DNA from: Streptomyces sp. 35G-GA-8
Lineage (GTDB): Bacteria; Actinomycetota; Actinomycetes; Streptomycetales; Streptomycetaceae
DNA length: 64,000 nucleotides
Direction of reading: 5' to 3'
Assembly (NCBI RefSeq): GCF_023534745.1
Contig: NZ_JAMHJQ010000010.1
Coordinates: forward strand, 1-64,000
Numbering within the stretch: position 1 is the first letter of the stretch; each line of letters opens with the position of its first letter. Positions 26,317 through 34,977 of this stretch are shown here, in pieces. The position numbers and the translations under genes are program-made. Below the pieces are notes generated by a model. It saw only the letters and a program-made list of their open reading frames with translations, did no database searches and was not told where the DNA came from.

Positions 26317-27204
26317 ATGGAATGGTTGGTGGGCCCCTTCGAGGTGGCCTTTGTGCAGCGGGCTCTGTGGGGCGGCGTACTCGTGTCGCTGATCTGCGCT
26401 CTTGCCGGTACGTGGGTGGTTCTGCGGGGGATGGCGTTTCTCGGTGACGCGATGTCACACGGGATGCTGCCCGGCATCGCCCTCGCCTCCCTGCTGGGGG
26501 GCGATCTGCTGGCCGGGGCGGCGGTGAGCGCGGTCGTCATGGCCACGGGCGTCACGATGGTCGGCAGATCGCCCCGGCTGTCCCAGGACACCAGCATCGG
26601 GCTGCTGTTCGTCGGGATGCTGTCGCTGGGAGTGATCATCGTCTCCCGTTCGCAGTCCTTCGCGGTGGACCTGACCGGGTTCCTGTTCGGCGATGTGCTC
26701 GCCGTTCGCCAGGGCGACCTCCTCCTGCTCGGGGCCGCTCTCGCCCTTGCGCTGGTGGTCTCGGTACTGGGCTACCGGCCCTTTGTCGCCCTGGCGTTCG
26801 ACGAGCGCAAGGCGCATACGCTGGGCCTGCGGCCGAAGGCGGCGCACACCGCCCTGCTGGGTCTGCTGACCCTCGCGATTGTCGCCTCATTCCACATCGT
26901 CGGCACCCTGCTTGTCTTCGGTCTGCTCATCGCGCCGCCGGCGACGGTGCTGCCATGGGCACGCCGGATCCCCGTGATCATGATCGGTGCGGCGGTCCTC
27001 GGCTCCGCCGCGGTGTTCCTGGGGCTGCTGGTGTCCTGGCACGCGGGGACCGCGGCCGGAGCGACCATCTCCGCCATCGCGGTCCTGCAGTTCCTGCTCT
27101 CCCACCTCGCCGCCGCATATGTCAACGGCCGCCCGCGGCTGTCCCGGCTCGTACTCACCCTCATAGCGCGGCCAGGGCCGCGCACGGACAAGGTGCCCTC
27201 GTGA
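26317..27204 (+). CDS. aztB: Zinc ABC transporter permease (AztB-like)
   Basis: A membrane protein of about 295 residues in the ABC-3 (ZnuB/AztB) family with 8-9 hydrophobic segments. ATG 26317 (MEWLVGPFEVAFVQRALWGG) is preferred over the upstream TTG at 26284, which would lie within the Zur box region. The cytoplasmic motif GMAFLGDAMSHGMLPGIAL (near residue 40) is the family's ATPase contact. The stop overlaps the next GTG by four bases. It forms the membrane channel for the AztA ATPase. Confidence 0.88.
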   Translation: MEWLVGPFEVAFVQRALWGGVLVSLICALAGTWVVLRGMAFLGDAMSHGMLPGIALASLLGGDLLAGAAVSAVVMATGVTMVGRSPRLSQDTSIGLLFVGMLSLGVIIVSRSQSFAVDLTGFLFGDVLAVRQGDLLLLGAALALALVVSVLGYRPFVALAFDERKAHTLGLRPKAAHTALLGLLTLAIVASFHIVGTLLVFGLLIAPPATVLPWARRIPVIMIGAAVLGSAAVFLGLLVSWHAGTAAGATISAIAVLQFLLSHLAAAYVNGRPRLSRLVLTLIARPGPRTDKVPS

Positions 27205-28406
27205 TCGACCTCAGGAAGACCTCCACCGCGGTGACCCTCGCCGTCTGCCTGCTCGCCTCAGGATGCTCCGGCGGCAAGAAGCCGGAGCCAGTTGGGGAGG
27301 AGACGAAGGAGCCGGTATCGCACGGTTATGTCGAAGGCGCGCAGGAGGCCGCCGAGCAGCAGTCCCGTCTGGTCCTGGCCGACGCCGCGACCGGCGCGGT
27401 ACGCGTGCTGGACCTGATCACCGAGGCTGTCACGCCCCTGCGGCGGGTCGGGCCCGTGAAGGGCATCACCACCGACGGCCGCTTCGCGTACCTGACTACC
27501 GGCACCGGAGCCGAGATCGTCGACAGCGGTGCCTGGACGGTGGACCACGGCGACCATGTGCACTACTACCGTGCGCCGATCCGCCCGGCCGGTGAGATCG
27601 GGGGTCCCGGACCGGTCCGCGCCCACTCCGACTCCACGATCACCGCCCTGTCCTTCGGAGACGGCTCGGTGCGCCTGTTCGACCGCAAGGCGCTGGAGCA
27701 GGCACACCCCGGTGCGGGCCGGGCGCTGCCCGGCGCCACTGCCCCCGTAGTGCCGTACAAGGAGCATCTCGTCGTACCCGGTCGCGGCGCCGCACGCGAC
27801 CGGGTCGAGATTCGCGACCGGGCCGGTGGCCTGGTCTCCTCGCCGGACGGGACCTGTCCCGAACCGCGCGGTACGGCGCTCACCCGCCGCGGCGTGGTCA
27901 TGGGCTGTGCCGACGGCGCCCTGCTGGTCGGCGAGAGCGGCGGCACGTTCAGCGCGCGGAAGATCCCCTACGGTGCGGCGGTGGCACCGGCCGAGCGGGC
28001 CGGCGAGTTCCGCCACCGGGCCGGGAGCACCACCCTCACAGCTGAGGCCGGGCCGGAGGCGGCCTGGATCCTCGACGTGACCAAGCGGACCTGGAAGCGA
28101 ATCGAGACCGGCCCGGTCGCCGCCGTGAACACGGCCGGAGAAGGCACTCCGCTGCTCGTCCTCGGCACCGACGGAAGCCTGAGCGCCTACGACCCGGCCA
28201 CCGGCGAGCGGACGGCCCACACCCCGCTGCTGCCACCGATCGCCGACGGCCCGGCGCCGGTCATCGAGGTCGACACCAGTCGTGCCTACGTCAACGACCC
28301 GGCCGGACGCGAGGTGCACGAGATCGACTTCAACGACCGGCTGCGCAAGGCCCGTACCTTCCCCCTCGATTTCACCCCGACGTACATGGTGGAGACCGGA
28401 CGATGA
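27201..28406 (+). CDS. AztD-like zinc metallochaperone lipoprotein (first copy)
   Basis: A 401-residue secreted beta-propeller protein from GTG 27201. A lipoprotein signal ends CLLASGCSGGKK, giving a lipidated Cys near residue 22. It resembles AztD, which delivers zinc to AztC. The region GDHVHYYRAPIRPAGEI carries paired histidines typical of a metal site, and PDGTCPEPRG...GCADGALLV carries a conserved Cys pair. Repeat blades such as GTDGSLSAYDPATGE follow. Its start overlaps the permease stop and its end overlaps the AztC start, so the genes are coupled. A second copy follows AztC. Confidence 0.75.
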   Translation: MIDLRKTSTAVTLAVCLLASGCSGGKKPEPVGEETKEPVSHGYVEGAQEAAEQQSRLVLADAATGAVRVLDLITEAVTPLRRVGPVKGITTDGRFAYLTTGTGAEIVDSGAWTVDHGDHVHYYRAPIRPAGEIGGPGPVRAHSDSTITALSFGDGSVRLFDRKALEQAHPGAGRALPGATAPVVPYKEHLVVPGRGAARDRVEIRDRAGGLVSSPDGTCPEPRGTALTRRGVVMGCADGALLVGESGGTFSARKIPYGAAVAPAERAGEFRHRAGSTTLTAEAGPEAAWILDVTKRTWKRIETGPVAAVNTAGEGTPLLVLGTDGSLSAYDPATGERTAHTPLLPPIADGPAPVIEVDTSRAYVNDPAGREVHEIDFNDRLRKARTFPLDFTPTYMVETGR

Positions 28407-29395
28407 CACACCGCGCTGAAGTCCAGCGGCACTTCACCACTTCGGTCACCGTCCTCGCTCTGGTCGGCGCGGTGCTCCTCGGCCTCGTGGCCTGCACCAC
28501 CGCCACCGACGCGGAGCGTCCCAGCGTCGTGGTCACCACCAACATCCTCGGTGACATCACCCGGGAGATCGTCGGTGACCAGGCCGAGGTCACCGTCCTG
28601 ATGAAGGCCGGCGCCGACCCTCACTCCTTCGGTATCTCCGCTCCGCAGGCAGCGAGGGTCGAACAAGCCGACCTGATCGTCTACAACGGGCTCGGACTGG
28701 AGGAGAACGTCCTGCGCCACGTCGAAGCCGCGCGGGAGGCGGGCGTAGCGGCGCTCGCCGTCGGTGACGGCGTCGGCCCTCTCACATACGCGTCGGACGA
28801 CATGGCCGGCCGGCCCGATCCGCACTTCTGGACCGATCCCACACGCGTACGCACCGCGGTCCGGCTCATCGCCGAACAGTTGACCGGGCATGTCGATGGT
28901 GTCGACGTCTCCGCCGTCCGCGCCAACGCCGCCCGGTACGACCGCCAACTCGCCGACCTCACTGCCTGGATGAGCGGCCGCTTCGCCGCGATACCGGAGA
29001 ACAAGCGCAACCTGGTGACCAACCACCATGTCTTCGGCTACCTCGCGCAGCGCTTCGGATTCCACGTCATCGGAGCCGTCATCCCCAGCGGGACCACCCT
29101 CGCCTCACCCAGCGCTTCAGACCTCAAGTCCCTGGCCACGGCGATCGAAACGGCGGGGGTGACGGCGATCTTCGCCGACTCCTCCCAGCCCGACCGTCTC
29201 GCCCAGGTCCTCAAACGCGAAAGCGACGTGGACGTGCGCGTTCTGCCCCTGTTCTCCGAATCCCTGACGGAACAGGGCAGAGGCGCCGCCACCTACCTGG
29301 AAATGATGCGCGCCAACACCACGGCCATAGCCGACGGCCTCGGCGCGCCCACCACCGCCCGCCCGACGGCAGGCACCGAAAGGAAACCCTCATGA
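28403..29395 (+). CDS. aztC: Zinc-binding lipoprotein of the ABC transporter (AztC-like)
   Basis: A 330-residue cluster A-I (ZnuA/TroA) solute-binding protein. The signal ends VLLGLVACTTA, giving a lipidated Cys near residue 31. Zinc ligands are expected at His in GADPHSFGIS, His in RPDPHFWTD and His in NHHVFGYLAQRFG, plus a late Asp (IFADSSQPD). There is no long His-rich loop, as in AztC rather than ZnuA. ATG overlaps the preceding stop and its own end overlaps the following gene. It passes zinc to the permease. Confidence 0.88.
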   Translation: MTHRAEVQRHFTTSVTVLALVGAVLLGLVACTTATDAERPSVVVTTNILGDITREIVGDQAEVTVLMKAGADPHSFGISAPQAARVEQADLIVYNGLGLEENVLRHVEAAREAGVAALAVGDGVGPLTYASDDMAGRPDPHFWTDPTRVRTAVRLIAEQLTGHVDGVDVSAVRANAARYDRQLADLTAWMSGRFAAIPENKRNLVTNHHVFGYLAQRFGFHVIGAVIPSGTTLASPSASDLKSLATAIETAGVTAIFADSSQPDRLAQVLKRESDVDVRVLPLFSESLTEQGRGAATYLEMMRANTTAIADGLGAPTTARPTAGTERKPS

Positions 29396-30585
29396 CCACC
29401 ACCCCACGCCCCCGCGCCGCGGCAGGCATCACCCTCCTGATCGCCACCTCCCTAGTCCTGACCGCCTGCGGCACCGACACCGCCGGCCGGCCGGCGGCCA
29501 AGCAGGACCAGAACAAGTCCGGCACCTCGGCGCAGCCGGTCGCCGACCCGCTCGTCACCACCTACGAGGGCGGCCTCTACGTCCTGGACGGCCAGAGCCT
29601 CAAGGTTGCCAAGGACATACCCCTGGCCGGCTTCAACCGCGTCAATCCCGTCGGTGACGACCGCCACGTCATGCTCTCCACCCCGGAGGGCTTCCGTGTC
29701 ATGGACGCCGTCGACCAGCGGCTCACCGACATCGAGTTCAAGGGGCCCAAGCCCGGCCACGTCGTACGGCACGCGGACAAGACCGTCCTGTTCACCGACG
29801 GCACCGGACAGGTCACCATCTTCGACCCCCACGACCTCGCCAAGGGCAAGCCCGCCACCACCACATACACCTCCGCGGCTCCCCATCACGGTGTCGCCAT
29901 CGAGCTGAAGAACGGCCGGCTGGTCAGCACACTGGGCACCGAGGAGAAGCGCACCGGCATCGTCGTCCTCGACAAGGACCGCAAGGAAGTCACCCGCAAC
30001 GAGGAATGCGCGGGCGTCCACGGAGAGGCCACCGCCAAGGACGAAGTGGTCGTCGTCGGCTGCGAGGACGGGGTCCTCATCTACAAGAACGGCGCCATCA
30101 CCAAGGTGCGGAGCCCCACGGCCTACGGCCGGATCGGCAACCAGGCCGGGTCCGACCAGTCCCCGATCGTCCTCGGTGACTTCAAGCAGGACAAGGACGC
30201 CGAGCTTGAGCGTCCCCAGCAGGTCTCGCTGATCAACACCACGACCGCGAAGATGAAACTGGTCGACATCAACACCAGCTACACGTTCCGCTCCCTGGCC
30301 CGAGGCCCGCATGGCGAAGGACTCGTCCTTGGCACCGACGGCAAGATCCACGTGATCGACCCCGAGGCCGGCAAGGTCACCAGGACGATCCCGGTCACCG
30401 GGGCCTGGCAGGAGCCCCTGGAGTGGCAGCAGCCGCGCCCCGCCCTCTTCGTCCGTGAACACACCGCGTACGTCACCGACCCCGCGACCAAGAAGATCCA
30501 CGCCATCGACATCGAGACGGGCAAGGAACTCGCCTCCGTCACCTTGCCCACGGCGCCCAATGAGATCAGCGGCGTCAAGCACTGA
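29392..30585 (+). CDS. aztD: AztD-like zinc metallochaperone lipoprotein (second copy)
   Basis: A 397-residue lipoprotein beta-propeller closely related in layout to the 27201 protein. The signal ends LVLTACGTDTAG, with Cys near residue 23. It has GHVVRHADKT and PHHGV histidine positions, and the Cys pair in EECAGVHGE...VGCEDGVLI. Blade repeats resemble GTDGKIHVIDPEAGKV. It is the last gene of the Zur-controlled operon (ATG overlaps the AztC stop) and is followed by a hairpin at 30614. It probably acts outside the membrane as a zinc chaperone for AztC. Confidence 0.85.
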   Translation: MTTTPRPRAAAGITLLIATSLVLTACGTDTAGRPAAKQDQNKSGTSAQPVADPLVTTYEGGLYVLDGQSLKVAKDIPLAGFNRVNPVGDDRHVMLSTPEGFRVMDAVDQRLTDIEFKGPKPGHVVRHADKTVLFTDGTGQVTIFDPHDLAKGKPATTTYTSAAPHHGVAIELKNGRLVSTLGTEEKRTGIVVLDKDRKEVTRNEECAGVHGEATAKDEVVVVGCEDGVLIYKNGAITKVRSPTAYGRIGNQAGSDQSPIVLGDFKQDKDAELERPQQVSLINTTTAKMKLVDINTSYTFRSLARGPHGEGLVLGTDGKIHVIDPEAGKVTRTIPVTGAWQEPLEWQQPRPALFVREHTAYVTDPATKKIHAIDIETGKELASVTLPTAPNEISGVKH

Positions 30586-30613
30586 GCTACCGAAGAAGGG
30601 AAGAAGGAACGGG

Positions 30614-30633
30614 CCGGCCGCGGTGGCGGCCGG
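30614..30633. terminator. Terminator-like hairpin after the azt operon
   Basis: An 8-bp perfect stem CCGGCCGC/GCGGCCGG around loop GGTG, 28 bases after the last azt stop. Confidence 0.5.
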
Positions 30634-30642
30634 ACTCCGTAA

Positions 30643-30721
30643 CGGCTTGGCCCACAGCCTTGGGGGCGTGGGGGCGTGGGGGCGTGGGGGCGTGGGGGCG
30701 TGGGGGCGTGGGCCAAAGCCG
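30643..30721 (+). repeat. Octamer tandem repeat inside an inverted repeat
   Basis: Six perfect copies of TGGGGGCG (30661-30708) are bracketed by inverted arms CGGCTTGGCCCAC (30643-30655) and GTGGGCCAAAGCCG (30708-30721, one extra base). The G-runs could form a quadruplex. No gene runs through it with a known product. Confidence 0.85.
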
Positions 30722-30920
30722 TGGGACGGAACGCCGCCCCGTCACAGGAATGAAACCGGTTTCGACCCGCGCATCTGGCTCTACCCCTTCGGGTAAACGG
30801 AGGTCGCCAAGGGCGTCGACGGCGCGCTGGAGGAAGCCGGCCCCGGCCACGCGCCCGGACTGCAAAAGGCACACCTATGAGCGCGCCACGAAGCTAACAG
30901 GAGGCCGACATACGGCCGTC

Positions 30921-30985
30921 AACCGGCCGGGTCGGCTCCTGCTACGACAACGCTGTCACGGAGAGCTCTTCGCCTCGCTGGAAAC
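30921..30985 (+). pseudogene. IS3-type transposase scrap
   Basis: The frame reads GRVGSCYDNAVTES and then, after a shift, a FASLE-like piece. This matches the GSCYDNAVAESFFATLK block around the last catalytic glutamate of IS3 OrfB proteins. Only about 20 residues survive. The rest of 30722-31044 shows nothing else I can name. Confidence 0.4.
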
Positions 30986-31044
30986 ATCACCACTCCGGCC
31001 GACCCTTGAGGCCCAACCCACGCCCTGATTGAACGGCATTGGAT

Positions 31045-31353
31045 CTAGAACACGTCGCGCAGGGTCTCCAGGAGGCGGGCGATGTTCGCCTCGTCGCGGC
31101 GGTAGTAGGTCCACTTGCCCCGTCGGGTGGCGACGACCAGCCCGGCTTGCCGCAGCATCGCGAGGTACTGCGAGGTGGTTGACTGCCCCAGACCTGTACG
31201 CTGCTGGATGTCGGTCACGCAGACCCCGATTTCGACATCGTCGGGCTCCTGGCCGGGGAAACTCATCGGCTCCTTGAGCCACACCAGCATCTGACGGCGG
31301 GCCGGGTTGGACAGGGCCCGGAACACAGCCAGCAACTCCGCCTCCGAGAACAT
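31045..31353 (-). CDS. ArsR-family regulator
   Basis: About 102 residues from ATG 31353 (MFSEAELLAVFRALSNPARR). The upstream ATG at 31377 would add a few unlikely residues. The winged helix reads VTDIQQRTGLGQSTTSQYLA, followed by MLRQAGLVVATRRGKWTYYR. The usual metal-binding ELCVCDL motif is absent, with only a lone Cys before VTDI, so it probably senses something other than metal. It is divergent from the quinone-oxidoreductase gene at 31415, with a palindrome between them, and likely represses that gene. Confidence 0.85.
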   Translation of the reverse strand: MFSEAELLAVFRALSNPARRQMLVWLKEPMSFPGQEPDDVEIGVCVTDIQQRTGLGQSTTSQYLAMLRQAGLVVATRRGKWTYYRRDEANIARLLETLRDVF

Positions 31354-31397
31354 GCGATGATCGTAACGCACATACATATTGATAATTCGCGATATTC

Positions 31398-31410
31398 CGA
31401 TCTAAGATCG
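31398..31410. promoter_or_regulatory. Palindrome between arsR and the oxidoreductase
   Basis: CGATCT-A-AGATCG, 6-bp arms, just upstream of the ATG at 31415. The AT-rich stretch 31370-31395 (TATTGATAATTCGCGATA) next to it may hold the promoter and ArsR site. Confidence 0.4.
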
Positions 31411-31414
31411 TTGC

Positions 31415-32398
31415 ATGTCGACTTCGATGCGTGTGGTGGAACTCGTCCGCTTCGGTGACCCGGACACCGCGTTCGCCACCCGAGAGCTGCCAAGACCCAC
31501 TCCCGGACCCGGCCAGGTGCTGGTGCGCGTGCTGGCCACGTCCGTGAACCCTCTCGACCTGCAGACCCGGCGCGGCGACTACCGCGACCAGGTAGCGCTG
31601 CCCGCGGTGATCGGCAACGACGTGTCCGGCGTGGTGGTCGAGACCGGCCCTGGGGCAGGCGACTTCCAGCCGGGCGACGAGGTCTGGTACCTGGCGCCGG
31701 TGTTCGCCGGGCGGGGGACCTACGCCGAGTTCCACGTGGTCGACCAGGCCCTGGTCGCCCGCAAGCCCGCACGGTTGTCGCACGTCGAGGCCGCGGCTCT
31801 CGCGCTCGTGGGCGTGACAGCGTGGGAGGCACTGGTCGAACGCGCCGGGGCGCGAGTCGGGGAACGGGTCTTGGTGCACGGCGGAGCGGGCGGGGTCGGC
31901 TCGGTCGCCGTCCAGGTCGCCAGCGCGCTGGGAGCCGAGGTGGTAACCACCGCGCGGGCAAGGGATCACGAGTTCGTCACCGGACTGGGAGCCGACATCG
32001 CGATCGACTTTTCGGCCGGTGACTACGTGCCGCAGATCCGCGCGCTGGGTGGGGTGGACGTCGTGCTGGACACGGTGGGTGGGGACACCCTCGCCCGCAG
32101 CCCGGAGGTCCTCGCCGACCGAGGCCGCGTGGTGTCCATCGTGGACATCCCCGAACCTCAGAACCTGCTCGCCGCGTGGGGCGTGAACGCGACCTACCAC
32201 TTCCTCTTCGTCAGCCCCGGCCGGGCGAAGCTCGCGGCCCTCGGCCGGCTGGTCGACCAGGGCAAACTCCGGCCGGTGATCGGCGCTGTGCTACCGCTGG
32301 CCGACATCGCACAGGCGCACACACTGTTGGAAGGTGGCTCTGCCGGCAAGGGCCGCGGACGCCCACGCGGCAAGATCGCCGTCGCTGTGCACCTGTGA
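31415..32398 (+). CDS. Quinone oxidoreductase-like medium-chain dehydrogenase
   Basis: A 327-residue MDR-family enzyme without the zinc ligands of classical alcohol dehydrogenases. It has a GroES-like domain (TPGPGQVLVRVLATSVNPLD) and then a nucleotide-binding Rossmann fold with LVHGGAGGVGSVAVQVASAL near residues 148-167. Expected activity is NADPH-dependent reduction of quinones or enones. It ends KIAVAVHL. It is divergent from an ArsR gene, a common pairing for electrophile-responsive detoxification. A similar but separate regulator/reductase pair occurs at 33242-34854. Confidence 0.85.
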   Translation: MSTSMRVVELVRFGDPDTAFATRELPRPTPGPGQVLVRVLATSVNPLDLQTRRGDYRDQVALPAVIGNDVSGVVVETGPGAGDFQPGDEVWYLAPVFAGRGTYAEFHVVDQALVARKPARLSHVEAAALALVGVTAWEALVERAGARVGERVLVHGGAGGVGSVAVQVASALGAEVVTTARARDHEFVTGLGADIAIDFSAGDYVPQIRALGGVDVVLDTVGGDTLARSPEVLADRGRVVSIVDIPEPQNLLAAWGVNATYHFLFVSPGRAKLAALGRLVDQGKLRPVIGAVLPLADIAQAHTLLEGGSAGKGRGRPRGKIAVAVHL

Positions 32399-32789
32399 GT
32401 GTGTGGGGTGGTGTCAGCGGGGTGGTCGGCATTGTTGCCGGTTGTGGTGATTCCGTGTTGAGCTGGGGTTCTGTTGGTCCGGCCAGGGTTTGCCGGCTGT
32501 CACGGGGTGACCGATTCGCTGTCGCGGTCCGCCCAGGGGCCGTTTGCACATGCATGTCCCGGCTGACGTGAGGATGCACATTCCTGTGTCACTCGGATCG
32601 AGGGCGGGGTGTGCTGGCGGTATGACGTCAAGCCGTCTCCGCCGTCGGTGACTTCGGTCTCGGACAAGCCCCGCCCGCCGTCGTCCGCTGCAACACGGGC
32701 TTCGTCACTCGCTTTCCCGTTCCGGGAACGGGCCCTGACACGCCGGACGATGGTGGGCCGTCTTCTCGCCTTGGACGAAGCCGGGTCTC
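32399..32789. other. Gap after the oxidoreductase
   Basis: About 390 bases. Minus-strand frames here continue from the integrase relic but lose family resemblance. No hairpin or RNA gene was recognised. Confidence 0.3.
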
Positions 32790-33222
32790 GCAGGAAAGGA
32801 CCGTGTCGGGATCCCTGGCGGGCAGGCGGTGCCTGTGTCCCCCGTAGTCGAAGACCTCGCGCGAGGTGGAGCGGGTCGGGGCCGTGGGTGAGGGCTTCCT
32901 CCAGCTGGCGGTCCATGCGCGGCCGCTCCAGCGTCGCGGTCTGGCCGCGGAGAGCTTCGGTGATCCACACACCGCTGACCGGGCGGGTGTCCATGGCGGT
33001 GTGCTTGCTGACGATCAAGTGTGGGTTGGCCGTGTTGGGCCACCGTTGGCGCCGGTAGTCGAGCCGGGCGAGGATCATCGCGCGGGTCAGGTCGTCGAGC
33101 GGGCGAGCGTGGCCGGCCAGGACCAGGCGGCGATTGCCCGGGTCCATGTCGTCGAGTCGCACTTCGCGCACTGCTTTCGGCTGGGCTGCATGGACCGCGG
33201 CAAGAGCCAGGGCGAGCCGAAC
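32790..33222 (-). pseudogene. Integrase/transposase-like recombinase C-terminal relic
   Basis: Minus-strand text AVREVRLDDMDPGNRRLVLA, then PLDDLTRAMILARLDYRRQR, and WPNTANPHLIVSKHTAMDT. It continues to RMDRQLEEALTHGPDPLHLA. This is the late part of a streptomycete tyrosine-recombinase-like transposon protein. After LHLA the frame shifts and decays. No catalytic Arg-His-Arg-Tyr set can be completed. It ends close to the TetR stop at 33242, so the scar may have been made when that pair inserted. Confidence 0.55.
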
Positions 33223-33241
33223 GCGCGCCCGTGCGACAGAC

Positions 33242-33814
33242 TCAGCCGACCGTCGAGGTCGGCGGCGCGACCGCCTCACGCAGTTCGGTGGCGGTCTGGG
33301 CGACGAGCTCGGAGAGGGTCGCGTCCGGCTCGGCCAGCCAGCGGGACGTGGCGCGCCGGGAGACCGCTATCGCCACGTCGATGATGAAGCGTGCTTTGCC
33401 GGGCTCGACGCCGCGGCGCTCCAGCGTCCGTGCCAGCGCGTCGGCGATGTCGGCGAGCTTGATCAGATCGCGCTCGGCCAGCGCCGGGCTGGCGGCGATC
33501 ACCCTGACGCGGCGCAGCAGGAACTCGCGTGGGCGAAAGATCTCGTCGGCGGTCCCGATCGCGGTCAGCAGCGCCTCGATCGGCGTGAGACCTGGGTCGG
33601 CCGCTTCGACCTGGGCGACGAGATGGGCCTGAAGCTCGTCGCCGGCGAAGAGGACTTCCCGCTTGTCGGGGAAATAGCGGTAGAAGGAGCGCTCGGTCAG
33701 GCCGGCGGTGCGTGCGATCTGTGCGACCGAGGTGCGCTCGAACCCCTGCGTCTCGAACAGCTCAAGCGCCGCGCGCTGGAGCCGGCCCTGTGCGTCTGAC
33801 TCCCATCGCGGCAT
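33242..33814 (-). CDS. TetR-family regulator
   Basis: About 190 residues from ATG 33814 (MPRWESDAQGRLQRAALELF). The HTH is ERTSVAQIARTAGLTERSFY, then RYFPDKREVLFAG. The C-terminal domain is all-helical and unassigned. It is divergent from the quinone oxidoreductase at 33901. Two TGTC-containing palindromes in the intergenic space (33829-33844, 33864-33885) fit autoregulation plus control of that gene. Confidence 0.87.
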   Translation of the reverse strand: MPRWESDAQGRLQRAALELFETQGFERTSVAQIARTAGLTERSFYRYFPDKREVLFAGDELQAHLVAQVEAADPGLTPIEALLTAIGTADEIFRPREFLLRRVRVIAASPALAERDLIKLADIADALARTLERRGVEPGKARFIIDVAIAVSRRATSRWLAEPDATLSELVAQTATELREAVAPPTSTVG

Positions 33815-33828
33815 GCCCACCAGGATAT

Positions 33829-33885
33829 GACAGCAGAGGCTGTCGCCATGACACGATACGATCGATGACAACAGATGCTGTCATC
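33829..33885. promoter_or_regulatory. Two TGACA/TGTCA palindromes between tetR and the oxidoreductase
   Basis: GATGACA (33864-33870) and TGTCATC (33879-33885) flank an 8-base spacer. A second, weaker pair GACAG (33829-33833) and CTGTC (33840-33844) lies nearer tetR. Both are good TetR operator candidates. Confidence 0.6.
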
Positions 33886-33900
33886 ACATGGGAGATCGTC

Positions 33901-34854
33901 ATGAAGGCTCTTCAGTTCGACCGGTTCGGATCCCCGGACGTGATCGTGCTCCGCGAGGTCCCGAAGCCGGAGCCGGGACCCGGCCGGATCCGGATCGCGG
34001 TGCGGGCGTGCGGCCTGACGCCGGGCGACTGGGCGGTGGTCGACGGCCTGCTCGCCGACCGGCTGCCGCCGCTGCCGCGCGGGCTCGGCGTCGAGATCGC
34101 GGGCACCGTCGACGCGCTCGGTGAGGGCGTCATCGGCGTCGAGATCGGCGACCGTGTGTTCGGCCCGGCGGCCTTTGACGGCCCGACAGCCGGGGCCGCC
34201 GAGTATGCGCTGATGGCGGCCTGGGCGCACATCCCTGAGGGCGTCACCGCCGAGCAGGCCGCCGCGCTGCCGATGGCTGCCGAGACGGCATGGCACGCGC
34301 TCGACGACCTCGGCGTCCAGCCGGGTGAGCTGCTGCTCGTCCATGGCGCGGGCTCCACGGTGGGTGAGGCGGCGGTGCGCTTCGCGCTGCACCGGGGTGT
34401 CCGGGTGATCGCCACCGCGGGGCCGACGCGGGCCGGGGCCCTGGGAGAGATCGGCGCCCGGGTGACTGGCTACGGCGACGGCATGGCCGAACGCGTCGCC
34501 GCACTGGCCGGAGGCCGAGTCGACCGCGCCCTGGACACGACCCCGACCGGCGGCCGGATCGACCGCGCCGAGCAGGCCAGCCCGGCCGGCGGCGCGCTGC
34601 CGTCCCTGATCGAGCTGACCGGGAACCCCGACCGCGTCCTCACTATCTCTGACTTCGCCGCCGCGGCCGAGCTGGGCACCCGGACCACCCAGATCGAGAT
34701 GCGCTACGACCTGATAGGCGAGTTCGCCCGGCTGGCCGGCGAAGGCGTTCTCGTCGTATCGGTCGCCCGCACCTACACGCTCGACGAGATCCAGGAGGCG
34801 GCCAAGCTCAGCCAGTCCCGTCGGCCCGGCGGCAAGCTCATGCTCGTCCTGTGA
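33901..34854 (+). CDS. NADP-dependent quinone oxidoreductase-like protein
   Basis: A 317-residue MDR-superfamily reductase. The GroES-like domain starts MKALQFDRFGSPDVIVLREV. The nucleotide-binding segment LLLVHGAGSTVGEAAVRFAL is near residue 145. A tail PGGKLMLVL matches the family end. Zinc ligands are absent, so reduction of small electrophilic quinones or enones is expected. ATG 33901 lies 16 bases after the operator palindrome. A long inverted repeat follows at 34869. Confidence 0.86.
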   Translation: MKALQFDRFGSPDVIVLREVPKPEPGPGRIRIAVRACGLTPGDWAVVDGLLADRLPPLPRGLGVEIAGTVDALGEGVIGVEIGDRVFGPAAFDGPTAGAAEYALMAAWAHIPEGVTAEQAAALPMAAETAWHALDDLGVQPGELLLVHGAGSTVGEAAVRFALHRGVRVIATAGPTRAGALGEIGARVTGYGDGMAERVAALAGGRVDRALDTTPTGGRIDRAEQASPAGGALPSLIELTGNPDRVLTISDFAAAAELGTRTTQIEMRYDLIGEFARLAGEGVLVVSVARTYTLDEIQEAAKLSQSRRPGGKLMLVL

Positions 34855-34868
34855 TCGGGTTACTGGAC

Positions 34869-34959
34869 TGGTCGGGAACGGATACAGCCACCGCACAATC
34901 TTCAGGAGTCCATATAACTCCCGATGATCACGCGGTGGTTGTATCCGTTCCCGACCAGG
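34869..34959. repeat. 27-bp inverted repeat pair
   Basis: Arms at 34869-34895 and 34933-34959 (CTGGTCGGGAACGGATAC...) match with one mismatch around a 37-base spacer. The pair lies between convergent reading directions (oxidoreductase, Tn3 relic). It could be a bidirectional terminator, a MITE or the ends of a deleted transposon. Confidence 0.75.
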
Positions 34960-34977
34960 ATCCCTACAGGATCGCGA

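Noticed and set aside
30661-30708. Possible CRISPR-like array
   Set aside because: The octamers are contiguous, without spacers, and far too short for CRISPR repeats.
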